Below, piece after piece: positions 16,347 through 23,630 of a DNA stretch of 47,759 nt (its first letter is position 1; every line of letters begins with the position of its first letter). This DNA comes from an uncultured Elusimicrobium sp. (GTDB lineage: Bacteria > Elusimicrobiota > Elusimicrobia > Elusimicrobiales > Elusimicrobiaceae), in contig CACXER010000026.1 in assembly GCA_902766765.1 (NCBI GenBank), forward strand, positions 1-47,759, given 5' to 3'. A program made the position numbers and the translations under genes. The notes under the pieces were generated by a model. It made no database searches. It saw nothing but the letters and a program-made list of their open reading frames with translations, and was not told the DNA's origin.

Positions 16347-16805
16347 TTAAAATTCCAAGACTGGGTCTAGGTTTGCTTTTTTAATATTGTCGTAGGCGAA
16401 GTGGAATTGATTCGTTCCATCGTCTAACACAAATTCGTGATCATCCGCAGAAGCGATGACCCCGGTAAAAAATCCGCGGCCTTCCAAGGGGACTTTTAAT
16501 ACCACCTTGATACGCTGCGAAATAAATTGTTTAAAATGCGCGGGCTTCTTAAGTACGCGGTTGACGCCGGGAGAAGATACCTCCAAAATATAGGCACCTT
16601 CAATGAGGTTTTCCATTTCCAAAATAGCGTCTATTTTATCGGTCAATGCGCCACAATCATCCAGCGTGACGCCGCCTACTTTGTCTACAAAGAATTGAAG
16701 AAGTTTCTTACGGCCCTGGTTTTGGATAACTAAATCCACCAGTTCCACATTTTCACTTTCCAACGCTTTAGCGACGGTTTGTTCAATCGTTTTAGGGTCT
16801 CTCAT
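16347..16805 (-). CDS. rimP: Ribosome maturation factor RimP
   Basis: Needed for 30S assembly. The 152 residues have the N-terminal alpha/beta domain (ESENVELVDLVIQNQGRKKLLQFFVDKVGGVTLDDCGALTDKI) and the family signature GAYILEVSSPGVNRVLKKPAHF. A C-terminal SH3-like barrel follows (FFTGVIASADDHEFVLDDG). The start has an AAAGGAG site. It leads the rimP-nusA-infB operon. Its leader carries a 13-base-pair inverted repeat just downstream of a TATA-rich block. Confidence 0.95.
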   Translation of the reverse strand: MRDPKTIEQTVAKALESENVELVDLVIQNQGRKKLLQFFVDKVGGVTLDDCGALTDKIDAILEMENLIEGAYILEVSSPGVNRVLKKPAHFKQFISQRIKVVLKVPLEGRGFFTGVIASADDHEFVLDDGTNQFHFAYDNIKKANLDPVLEF

Positions 16806-16832
16806 GTTTACTCCTTTGAGCCGTAGTAACGA

Positions 16833-16874
16833 AAGAGCGACTTGATGTCAAGTCGCTCTTACTATATATATAGT
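16833..16874 (-). promoter_or_regulatory. Large inverted repeat and TATA palindrome upstream of rimP
   Basis: AAGAGCGACTTGA (16833-16845) and its exact complement (16848-16860) leave only two central bases. The palindrome ACTATATATATAGT (16861-16874) abuts it and probably contains the rimP -10. There is no T tract on either side, so it is not a standard terminator. A 5' leader hairpin or an operator for rimP-nusA-infB is likely. Confidence 0.55.
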
Positions 16875-16983
16875 AACATTTGGCGCAATTATTGTCAAAT
16901 TTCTAATTATTTTTTTAACTTGCCGGGGGAAAGCGTGTTGTTTACAATAAGAAAGTCGTACATATTCATTAGGGGGAAAATTC

Positions 16984-17985
16984 ATGAAGAAAACACATGT
17001 AGTTATCATTACCATTATATTTTTACTAATGGTAAGTTTAACCTTTGCCCAAGAAGGGCAAAGAACGTACGTTTCCGGCGATGTCGCCGCTGTCAATACG
17101 CCTAACGGCGTGGTATTGGAGGGAGAACAGGTGGCGGTTACCGTGCCGATACAAGGCACTGCCAAACCGCGCACCCAAACCATGCACCGCGCTAAAGTGA
17201 ACCAGCAAGCGGCGGCAACCAAAGCCACGCAGGTACAAAATGCCGCTTCGCTTAAAAAAGGTGAGCCGCGCGTGAAAGTCAGTACAACTTCCACAGAAAC
17301 GGATGTGTACAATGTAGACATCAAGAATAAAAAGGGTACCACCGATTATGGTGTAGTGGAACAAACCGTAACTGGTCCAAAAGGTAAACAGACGACGCAG
17401 GGGGTCGTTTACAGCGCCTACGCGCCCAGTAAAGCCGCGCTTACCAACGATAAAAAAACGGAGATTTCGTTAGCCGGCGGTGCAACCATGATGACGAACA
17501 AAGACAACCGCGATGATAAATATGGTTCTATCGGTTTAGGGGCCAGCGTAAGCATGCTCTATGCGATGAATAATTATTTATCGGTGGGGGTAGATTATAT
17601 GATGTTACACCCGAAAGGCAAGACGCATAACGACGGTGTGCAAGAACGTCACTATCATGGGATGTATGCGCATGATATTTCGTTAGCCGGTAAATTGACG
17701 TTTAATCCGTGGGATAATTTTCGTATTTACTCGCCGATGGGCGTGGGTATGATGAATGCCCGGATGAAAACGGTGATTGACGGAGCCGACGATAGTGAAA
17801 ATAAATGGGGGGCTGCCCTTTATATCGGCGCTGGTATGCAATATGACATAACCGATTGTATGTTTGCCGGTTTGGAATATCGCTATACCTATGGATTTAT
17901 CAGCGATAAAGACCTCTCGGACCAACACAAAGACCGTGATCTGCAGTTCCATACCGTGATGTTGCGCTTAGGCATGCGGTTTTAA
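16984..17985 (+). CDS. Outer-membrane beta-barrel protein with an N-terminal extension
   Basis: A 333-residue exported protein. The signal peptide is MKKTHVVIITIIFLLMVSLTFAQ. Residues about 24-155 are polar and Gln/Thr/Lys-rich without a recognised fold. From about 158 on (EISLAGGATMMTNKDN) there are alternating beta strands with Tyr and Gly, such as SIGLGASVSMLYAMNNYLSVGVDYMM and AALYIGAGMQYDI. The protein ends in FHTVMLRLGMRF, a terminal Phe typical of barrels inserted by BamA. This fits an eight-strand OmpA/opacity-like barrel. An AGGGGG-type site precedes the ATG, and a strong terminator follows. No specific function is recognised. Confidence 0.75.
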   Translation: MKKTHVVIITIIFLLMVSLTFAQEGQRTYVSGDVAAVNTPNGVVLEGEQVAVTVPIQGTAKPRTQTMHRAKVNQQAAATKATQVQNAASLKKGEPRVKVSTTSTETDVYNVDIKNKKGTTDYGVVEQTVTGPKGKQTTQGVVYSAYAPSKAALTNDKKTEISLAGGATMMTNKDNRDDKYGSIGLGASVSMLYAMNNYLSVGVDYMMLHPKGKTHNDGVQERHYHGMYAHDISLAGKLTFNPWDNFRIYSPMGVGMMNARMKTVIDGADDSENKWGAALYIGAGMQYDITDCMFAGLEYRYTYGFISDKDLSDQHKDRDLQFHTVMLRLGMRF

Positions 17986-18010
17986 TATAACGGAAAATAA
18001 ACGTAAGTGA

Positions 18011-18047
18011 AGAGGAGCGGGGCGTCCCGCTCCTCTTGCTTTTTTTG
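18011..18047 (+). terminator. Terminator of the first beta-barrel gene
   Basis: AGAGGAGCGGG, GCGT loop, CCCGCTCCTCT (11 base pairs), then TGCTTTTTTTG. Confidence 0.88.
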
Positions 18048-18056
18048 TTATTTTTT

Positions 18057-18144
18057 GCTACGCTTTGCGTAGAGAGATACTTTCTCGGTTGGGCGAGGAA
18101 CCCGGCCGGAAAAATAGTTTTTCCTCGGGAAGTTGCCGGGGGTA
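18057..18144 (+). promoter_or_regulatory. Hairpin-rich leader or promoter region before the second beta-barrel gene
   Basis: Three inverted repeats in a row: CTACGC-TTT-GCGTAG, CTCG-GTTGGG-CGAG, and GGAAAAA-TAG-TTTTTCC nested in CCCG/CGGG. They precede the AAGGAG site and the ATG at 18173. No known riboswitch consensus was recognised. If transcription starts upstream they would form a structured 5' leader; otherwise they may be protein-binding sites. Confidence 0.4.
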
Positions 18145-18172
18145 TTTATTCGCAAAATTATAAGGAGAGAAA

Positions 18173-19030
18173 ATGAAGAAATTAGTTGTCCTGTCGCTTT
18201 TGTTTGGTTTGGTTTTGCCACTGGCTGCCAAAGAGAAAAAACATAGTTTGGAAATCGGTTATGAATTTTCCGACTATGGCTACCGTGAACCGCACATGGA
18301 ATATCCTATTCGCGATTCTGCCAAGAAGCAAGGTATTAGCGTAGTGTATACCCGCCATAGTGTGTTGTCAGATGAGGTAAACGATGATGATCCGACGTTT
18401 GCCAGTATTGAATTTCGGTACATGGACGGCAAGGCGGATTACGACGGTTATTTGATGGATGGTACACCGTTTACCATTAACGATATTAGAGATTATTATA
18501 CGGAAGTTGCCTTGAAACTCGGGCAAAGTTATGGTTCCGGGGCTACTAAATTTTGGCCTTATTTCGGGGTGGGCGGACGTTGGCTCCGCAACGGGGAAGA
18601 TGCTATTGTCACTTCGGGCAGTGTTACCGGACAAATGTACCAGCGCACCTCTTCTTACTTCTATGTCCCCTTAGGGTTAAACATTACGTTTGATATGGGG
18701 GATGCGGCGCGCCTGACGTTAAACGGACAATTTGATTGGTTGATACACGGTAATCAAAACAGCCACATGACGGGCTACAATTTTGATTCTATTTCCAACG
18801 AACAAGGTAAAGGTTTGGGCTTGCGTGCCAGTGCCAAGTTGGAAGCCAATTTAGGTAAGATGGGTGTATTTGTGGAACCGTTTTATCGTTACTGGAAGAT
18901 ACAAAATTCTAAGGTAGTTACGCTCCAAGTGGTAGATGAACACGGCGATCCTACCGGAGATTTGGTGGATGTTTGGGAGCCCTTTAATATCACCCGCGAG
19001 TATGGTATTCGGGCCGGTATTACATTCTAA
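18173..19030 (+). CDS. Outer-membrane beta-barrel protein
   Basis: The 285-residue protein has a signal peptide MKKLVVLSLLFGLVLPLAAK (cleavage near 19-20), followed at once by barrel-like strands (KHSLEIGYEFSDYGY). Alternating strands and loops continue through KFWPYFGVGGRWL, YFYVPLGLNITFDMG and LGLRASAKLEANLGKMGVFVEPFYRYW. The end is REYGIRAGITF, with the terminal Phe of BamA clients. Ten to twelve strands are plausible. No enzyme motif was seen, so porin, adhesin or structural roles stay open. It has an AAGGAG site and a terminator at 19055. It follows another barrel gene but the two are not homologous along their length by eye. Confidence 0.75.
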   Translation: MKKLVVLSLLFGLVLPLAAKEKKHSLEIGYEFSDYGYREPHMEYPIRDSAKKQGISVVYTRHSVLSDEVNDDDPTFASIEFRYMDGKADYDGYLMDGTPFTINDIRDYYTEVALKLGQSYGSGATKFWPYFGVGGRWLRNGEDAIVTSGSVTGQMYQRTSSYFYVPLGLNITFDMGDAARLTLNGQFDWLIHGNQNSHMTGYNFDSISNEQGKGLGLRASAKLEANLGKMGVFVEPFYRYWKIQNSKVVTLQVVDEHGDPTGDLVDVWEPFNITREYGIRAGITF

Positions 19031-19054
19031 GCAGTTCTAGATGAAAGACAAAAA

Positions 19055-19081
19055 AGCGCGGTTTTTGGCCGCGCTTTTTTG
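19055..19081 (+). terminator. Terminator of the second beta-barrel gene
   Basis: GCGCGG, seven-base loop, CCGCGC, flanked by A5 and T6. It stands just upstream of the next pilin promoter. Confidence 0.85.
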
Positions 19082-19120
19082 TTTGGTTGCTTTTCTGTTT
19101 GTAAAAAAGTATCGCAATTC

Positions 19121-19149
19121 TTGACATCATTTTTTTTTTTTTCTAAAAT
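19121..19149 (+). promoter_or_regulatory. Pilin promoter with a T13 tract as spacer
   Basis: TTGACA (19121-19126), exactly 17 bases, TAAAAT (19144-19149). Thirteen T in a row (19130-19142) fill most of the spacer. The -35 is a perfect consensus. Confidence 0.75.
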
Positions 19150-19188
19150 TTACGAGTAGATGAGATCTGAACAAAAAAGAGGTTTGTT

Positions 19189-19677
19189 ATGAAAAACGAA
19201 AGATTGGGTAAATTCAGTGGTTTTACGCTTATTGAACTCTTAGTGGTTGTTCTCATTATCGGCATACTTGCTGCGATTGCACTGCCGCAGTATGAAAAGG
19301 CCGTTCTCAAAAGCCGCATGACACAAGCCATTGTTTACGCACGGGCCGTAAAAGATGCTCAAGAAAGGTATTACTTGGCCAACGGCGTATATGCTACAGA
19401 TCCCACCGAATTGGATATAGAGGCCCCCTGCCCAAGCCAGTGGATTTGTGATGTAACTAATACGAAGGTAGAAGTGTATCCGAATAATGTAGGCGGGGCA
19501 CTGACTGTGATTGCCCGGTATGATTTCTATTCTGATACGGCTATTGCCGGAAAAATGTATTGTTGGTCTTCTTACAGTGGTCCTGCTAAATATCGTAACA
19601 TTTGCAAAAGTTACGGCCCTTTATTATCAGATGAACCGTCCGGGAGTATTCCGGGGGTTAGTTATCTAATCCAGTAG
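19189..19677 (+). CDS. Type IV pilin-like protein
   Basis: A 162-residue prepilin: 11-residue leader ending in Gly, then [33 protein letters not shown]. The next helix ([19 protein letters not shown]) is close to that of the tandem pair at 41555 and 42239. The globular part has an early cysteine pair ([10 protein letters not shown]) and the late pair C in MYCWSSYS and NICKSYGP. A promoter with a T13 spacer lies upstream. The ribosome site is AGAGG. The last 16 bases overlap the end of the opposite-strand pilin at 19662, and no terminator is visible between them. Confidence 0.87.
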   Translation: MKNERLGKFSGFTLIELLVVVLIIGILAAIALPQYEKAVLKSRMTQAIVYARAVKDAQERYYLANGVYATDPTELDIEAPCPSQWICDVTNTKVEVYPNNVGGALTVIARYDFYSDTAIAGKMYCWSSYSGPAKYRNICKSYGPLLSDEPSGSIPGVSYLIQ

Positions 19678-20120
19678 GATTTTTTACCGTCAATGGTTTG
19701 GGGAGTTTCGTCGTTGGCTTGGCTTTCGCAAAAATTTTCGCCCGCGCTATTTAGGCCTGCGCACATCAGCCGCGTAAAATTTTTGTCGGTAAATAATTCA
19801 TAACGTACGGAATTGTCTTCGTTTATTTGGGTAAAACGAACTTCCCAACACAGTTCGTTCGGGTCAGATTTTTCGCGGCAGAAAACTTCGCCGGTGAAAT
19901 GTTTTAATTTAGATTTTTGTAAACGTTCGGTAGATTTTTGGGCTTGTTCGGCCGACATATTATACCCGGTGGCCCAGTTTTTCTGCCGACCCCATAACAT
20001 AACCACTTCTGTTGTGCGGGCGCTTTCTACGGCATTTCGGTAATACGGCAGCGCTACCGCTACAAGCACCACCACAATAATGAGGACCACCAACATTTCA
20101 ATAAGCGTAAAACCGCGCAT
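19662..20120 (-). CDS. Divergent type IV pilin-like protein
   Basis: The 152-residue prepilin has a three-residue leader (MRG) and a distinct membrane helix, [31 protein letters not shown]. The globular domain does not resemble the other pilins: it is polar, with five cysteines ([29 protein letters not shown] among them). A minor pilin or pseudopilin is the best guess. It starts three bases after the stop of the AlbA_2-domain gene, with GGAG about 12 bases upstream, so the two are probably co-transcribed. Its end overlaps the convergent pilin by 16 bases. Confidence 0.78.
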   Translation of the reverse strand: MRGFTLIEMLVVLIIVVVLVAVALPYYRNAVESARTTEVVMLWGRQKNWATGYNMSAEQAQKSTERLQKSKLKHFTGEVFCREKSDPNELCWEVRFTQINEDNSVRYELFTDKNFTRLMCAGLNSAGENFCESQANDETPQTIDGKKSYWIR

Positions 20121-20123
20121 GTC

Positions 20124-21308
20124 TTATTTGGCTCCGTCAATCAGTTTAGTAAGTAGCGCACGCAGTTCTTCCGGCGGAATTTGCAATCCAAGCGACCACG
20201 CCGTTTCATGCAAAAGGTTTCCCAGCGTTTGCAACAAATCGCTTTGCAAGGCGTCTAAGGGCAACGTCCGGTCCATGCGTAAGTAATCTTCCAATACCGT
20301 GGCTTGGCGTTTATTAAATAAAGCCCGGCGTGCGCGCGTGTTGTTCATTTTCAGACGGAAATAGAGTGAACCGCCCACATTTAATTTTTCCAAAAATTTC
20401 CGCGCGGTTACAAAGAACAGAACCATATTTTGCGCCAGATTTTCTATCCGTAGCGTGCTGGCGGCGTGCCCGTTTACCATTTCTTCGGAAGATACGATTT
20501 GTTTATTCATGATGAGCCCGTACGCATTAAATTCGGTCATCTTATAAATGCCGCGTTGGTTGGAAATAACCGCCGCCCCATCTTGCACGGCTTGTAACGG
20601 TAATTCCGGGTTGGCCATAACGCCATACGGAGCGCGTGTAGATGATTGGGCAATGAGTTGCGGTAAATTTTTGTAATTTGTCAGTGGCTCATCGGGATAG
20701 TAGGGTTGCAAGGAAAGCGTACATACCACTTCTCCGTCGGCAGATACCGTCATGGTTTTGAGGTAATTTTCAAAATGGCGTTCGGCTTTGTCATAGAGAA
20801 TATGGCGCAAGCGCTCGGATTTTTTGCGGTGATCTAAGAGCCAGGGTAATTTTTCCGGATGGACAATTGTTTCCGGGCGGCTGCTTTGTCCGGTGCGGAT
20901 GTAGGCGCGTTTCAATTTACCTACCAGGTGCGGTGTCAAATTACTTTGCGGAATTTGGATCAGCACAAACATCCGTTCACCCGATTTATTGATACAGATA
21001 TTGATGTCCACAAACACCACGGGGTCAATATATACTTTAATGATGTCTTCAATGGTGTTGCGTAATTTTTCGTGGTACGGAATGCCGATAAAGGGGGGAT
21101 GAGGTTGGTCGTTTTTATCGTCTTGTACTCCGACGATAATTAGTCCGCCCAGCGCGTTCGCAAAGGAGGCAATTACTTTGGCAAATTTTTCGTGATTTTT
21201 GGGCAAGATATATTTGTAGTCCAACTGTTTGCCTTCGGGTACGCGCTTTTTGCAGAACGCAACGACGTCATCAAAAGTTACTTCCTGAAACGGTTTATCA
21301 AAAAACAT
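20124..21308 (-). CDS. AlbA_2 / Schlafen-type domain protein
   Basis: The 394-residue protein starts at ATG 21308, which has a GGAGGAG site. A longer frame to 21770 would overlap the divergent MgtE-like gene and is rejected. Residues about 24-150 match the AlbA_2 (Schlafen) domain: EGKQLDYK, FAKVIASFANALGGLIIVGVQD, a central IDPVVFVDI strand, and KRAYIRTGQSSRPE. Such domains occur in putative transcriptional regulators and in nucleic-acid or ATP-binding proteins. The C-terminal 240 residues (from about DHRKKSERLRHIL) are not recognised. It heads a two-gene unit with a divergent pilin. A regulatory role is possible but not shown. Confidence 0.72.
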   Translation of the reverse strand: MFFDKPFQEVTFDDVVAFCKKRVPEGKQLDYKYILPKNHEKFAKVIASFANALGGLIIVGVQDDKNDQPHPPFIGIPYHEKLRNTIEDIIKVYIDPVVFVDINICINKSGERMFVLIQIPQSNLTPHLVGKLKRAYIRTGQSSRPETIVHPEKLPWLLDHRKKSERLRHILYDKAERHFENYLKTMTVSADGEVVCTLSLQPYYPDEPLTNYKNLPQLIAQSSTRAPYGVMANPELPLQAVQDGAAVISNQRGIYKMTEFNAYGLIMNKQIVSSEEMVNGHAASTLRIENLAQNMVLFFVTARKFLEKLNVGGSLYFRLKMNNTRARRALFNKRQATVLEDYLRMDRTLPLDALQSDLLQTLGNLLHETAWSLGLQIPPEELRALLTKLIDGAK

Positions 21309-21344
21309 ACAATCTCCTCCCTGATTTGGCGTCCAACTGTTTAT

Positions 21345-21384
21345 TTTATTATAATAAAAATAGGGCAATACGCAAGACTTGCCC
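21345..21384. promoter_or_regulatory. Divergent promoter region with a leader hairpin
   Basis: A TATAAT (21350-21355) in an A/T-rich block can serve either strand. On the plus strand GGGCAA and TTGCCC (21363-21384) form a hairpin in the leader of the MgtE-like gene, just before its ATG. No ribosome site is evident. Confidence 0.4.
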
Positions 21385-21393
21385 GGGAAAACT

Positions 21394-22140
21394 ATGAACT
21401 CGCCGATACACGCATTAGCCAGTTTGGTTACGGAAAAATTTATTTTAGCCGCCCCCGGTAAGGCCGCCGCCGCGTTGGAAACGCTGGCGACGCACGAGGT
21501 GCTGCAACTGATTTCTCCGCTCAAAGCGCAAACCTTGATTGCGCTGTTTAACGTTATGGAACCGGCCAAGGCGGCGGCGGTGTTGCGGCGGTTGCCGATT
21601 CGGCAATCCTCGTACGTCTTGTCCCGTTTGGAGGTGCCGCAAGCGGCTAAACTTATGGCGTCGTTTTCCGGTCCGTATCGTGCACGGATTTGTGCCGTGT
21701 TGGATCCGTCGTTTGTGCGTGTGTTGGAAGGTGCTTCCTCTTTTGGGGAAGACGCGGTGGGAAGCGTCATGCAAACCGATTTTGTGTCCGTCCGTACGGA
21801 TATGAAACTATCTCAACTCATTGAACGGCTTAAAAATCTGCCGCGTAAAAAAATCCCAGCGCTTTGCGTAGTGTGTGATAAAGAAGGCGTGCTCAAAGGC
21901 GTAATTGCCCCGGCGGAACTGGCGTTTTATGCGCCGGGTTCGGTGGTGGGGTCTGTCATGAACCCGAGCGCGGCTTTGCGTCCGCAAGATTCTTTTGCGC
22001 GTGCGCGCGAAGTGTTTGCGGAAACGGAAAGCGAAGTCTTACCTGTTGTCAACGAGCAACAAATTTGCGTAGGGGTTTTACAACGCGCGCGCATCCCGGC
22101 CGAAGATAAAAAGTCTTTTTGGCAAAAAATTACCCGGTAA
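21394..22140 (+). CDS. MgtE_N and CBS-pair protein without a membrane domain
   Basis: About 248 residues. Residues 1-130 form short helical repeats like the MgtE N domain (LVTEKFILAAPGKAAAALETLATHEVLQLISPLK, MEPAKAAAVLRRLP, and so on). A CBS pair follows: first EDAVGSVMQTDFVSVRTDMKLSQLIERL, second GSVVGSVMNPSAALRPQDSFARA. The protein stops where the five-helix magnesium channel of MgtE would start, ending SFWQKITR. It is therefore the cytoplasmic Mg-sensing half alone, and a soluble sensor or adaptor is inferred. ATG 21394 was preferred to the TTG at 21379, which lies in a hairpin. No clear ribosome site. A palindromic terminator follows. Confidence 0.8.
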   Translation: MNSPIHALASLVTEKFILAAPGKAAAALETLATHEVLQLISPLKAQTLIALFNVMEPAKAAAVLRRLPIRQSSYVLSRLEVPQAAKLMASFSGPYRARICAVLDPSFVRVLEGASSFGEDAVGSVMQTDFVSVRTDMKLSQLIERLKNLPRKKIPALCVVCDKEGVLKGVIAPAELAFYAPGSVVGSVMNPSAALRPQDSFARAREVFAETESEVLPVVNEQQICVGVLQRARIPAEDKKSFWQKITR

Positions 22141-22161
22141 TTTAAAATTATTTTTGATAGC

Positions 22162-22191
22162 AAATCCCTGCTTGATCAAGCAGGGATTTTT
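22162..22191 (+). terminator. Terminator of the MgtE-like gene
   Basis: A perfect 28-base palindrome (22162-22189), arms of 14 bases centred on GATC, followed by T. It may act in both directions, but only the plus-strand gene ends here. Confidence 0.8.
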
Positions 22192-22265
22192 AAATGAGCC
22201 ACAGCGTACGATTTAACCCCAAAAACCACCCCTAAAAAAAGCGTGTTTTTACGCCCTAAAATTGA

Positions 22266-22271
22266 TAAAAT
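22266..22271 (+). promoter_or_regulatory. -10 box of a predicted leaderless mnmE promoter
   Basis: TAAAAT followed by GTTTAT and then the mnmE ATG at 22278. There is no ribosome site. No good -35 box is seen. Confidence 0.5.
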
Positions 22272-22277
22272 GTTTAT

Positions 22278-23627
22278 ATGCAATCCACTATCTGTGCTTT
22301 GGCTAGCGGACAGGGAGGGGCGGTGGCGCTTGTGCGCTTATCCGGCCCGGACGCGCTTGTCATTACGCATACACTTACCGCTAAGACGCAACTTTTTGAG
22401 CCGCGCCGCCAGACATTTTGCCCGCTTTACGACGGGAAAAATGTACTGGATAAGGCCCTGGTAACGTATTTCAAAGCACCGCACTCCTTTACCGGGGAAG
22501 ATGTCGTGGAGTTTGCCGTGCATGGTTCGCCGTATATTATCGGGCGGTTGTTGGAGCGGCTTTGTCAGGCGGGGGCCGTGCTGGCCAAGCGCGGGGAATT
22601 TTCACAACGCGCCTTTTTAAACGGAAAAATGGATTTAGTGGAGGCTCAGGGCCTTTGCGACGTTATCGCCGCCGGAAACAAGGCCGCCCACCGTTTGGCG
22701 ATGAGTGCCTTAGACGGTAAACTAAGTGCGCGGCTGGATGAAATTAAAACTAAACTGACCGAACTACTTGCCCAAATTGAAGTGCGCTTGGACGATGTGG
22801 ACGAAGAGATGACACCACTATCTACTGAATTTATCACGCAAGAAATTTCCGTTGTTCTAGCCCACATTAAAAGCCTGACGGATACTTTTTCCGTCGGGCG
22901 TCTTATTAAAGACGGTGTCAAAGTGGCCATTGTCGGTGCGCCCAACAGTGGCAAATCCAGTTTGCTAAATGCGCTTGTCGGCTTTGACCGCGCTATCGTT
23001 ACCGACGTATGCGGCACGACGCGCGATACCGTAGAAGAAACCTTGGAAATAAACGGGCAAAAGATTATTTTAACAGACACGGCGGGTATCCGTTCGCACG
23101 CGCTGGACGTGGCCGAACAGGAAGGCATGCGCCGCAGTAAACGTGCGATGGAAGAGTCCGACGTTATTTTGTTTGTGTTGGATTTGTCTCGGGCCGTTAC
23201 ACCGGAAGAAAAACAACTGTGGCAAGATATTCAAGATACGCATAAACGCACGCTTATCGTGTTAAATAAGTCCGATAAGCCGTCCGCCGGCACGCCTAAT
23301 TTGGCCGATTTATCGTCTTATACACAATTTACCGTTTCGTGTAAAAAAGGCGACGGCTTGGACGCGTTAAAAAATGCACTTACCGCGCCACTAAACGAAG
23401 TGGAAAAAGACGGGCTCATGATTTCTAACTTGCGTCACTACGAGGAATTATTGCGCGCGCAAACCGAACTGGAAAGTGCGCAGTTGCAACTTGCCAAAAA
23501 TGTGGGGGGCGAAATCTACGCCGAGCACTTGCGCGGTGCGCTCACGCACTTAAAAGATTTACTGGGAGAAGTCACGCCGGATGATATTTTAGGCGTGATT
23601 TTTTCTAAATTTTGTATGGGGAAATAA
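22278..23627 (+). CDS. mnmE: tRNA uridine-5-carboxymethylaminomethyl GTPase
   Basis: With MnmG it modifies the wobble uridine of several tRNAs. The protein has 449 residues. The N-terminal folate-binding domain is residues 1-118 (TICALASGQGGAVALVRLSG). A helical domain encloses the G domain, with GAPNSGKS at 220-227, the DTAG motif at 267-270, and NKSD at 330-333. The C-terminus FCMGK carries the conserved Cys of the F-C-I/M-G-K motif. The start is leaderless by prediction. mnmG begins three bases after the stop. Confidence 0.97.
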   Translation: MQSTICALASGQGGAVALVRLSGPDALVITHTLTAKTQLFEPRRQTFCPLYDGKNVLDKALVTYFKAPHSFTGEDVVEFAVHGSPYIIGRLLERLCQAGAVLAKRGEFSQRAFLNGKMDLVEAQGLCDVIAAGNKAAHRLAMSALDGKLSARLDEIKTKLTELLAQIEVRLDDVDEEMTPLSTEFITQEISVVLAHIKSLTDTFSVGRLIKDGVKVAIVGAPNSGKSSLLNALVGFDRAIVTDVCGTTRDTVEETLEINGQKIILTDTAGIRSHALDVAEQEGMRRSKRAMEESDVILFVLDLSRAVTPEEKQLWQDIQDTHKRTLIVLNKSDKPSAGTPNLADLSSYTQFTVSCKKGDGLDALKNALTAPLNEVEKDGLMISNLRHYEELLRAQTELESAQLQLAKNVGGEIYAEHLRGALTHLKDLLGEVTPDDILGVIFSKFCMGK

Positions 23628-23630
23628 ACG

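Noticed and set aside
16829..16874. Bidirectional terminator between rimP and the beta-barrel gene
   Set aside because: Both genes start here and diverge; there is no T tract after the stem on either strand.
21309..21770. N-terminal extension of the AlbA_2 protein to 548 residues
   Set aside because: It would overlap the MgtE-like gene antisense for more than 370 bases; a strong GGAGGAG site supports ATG 21308.
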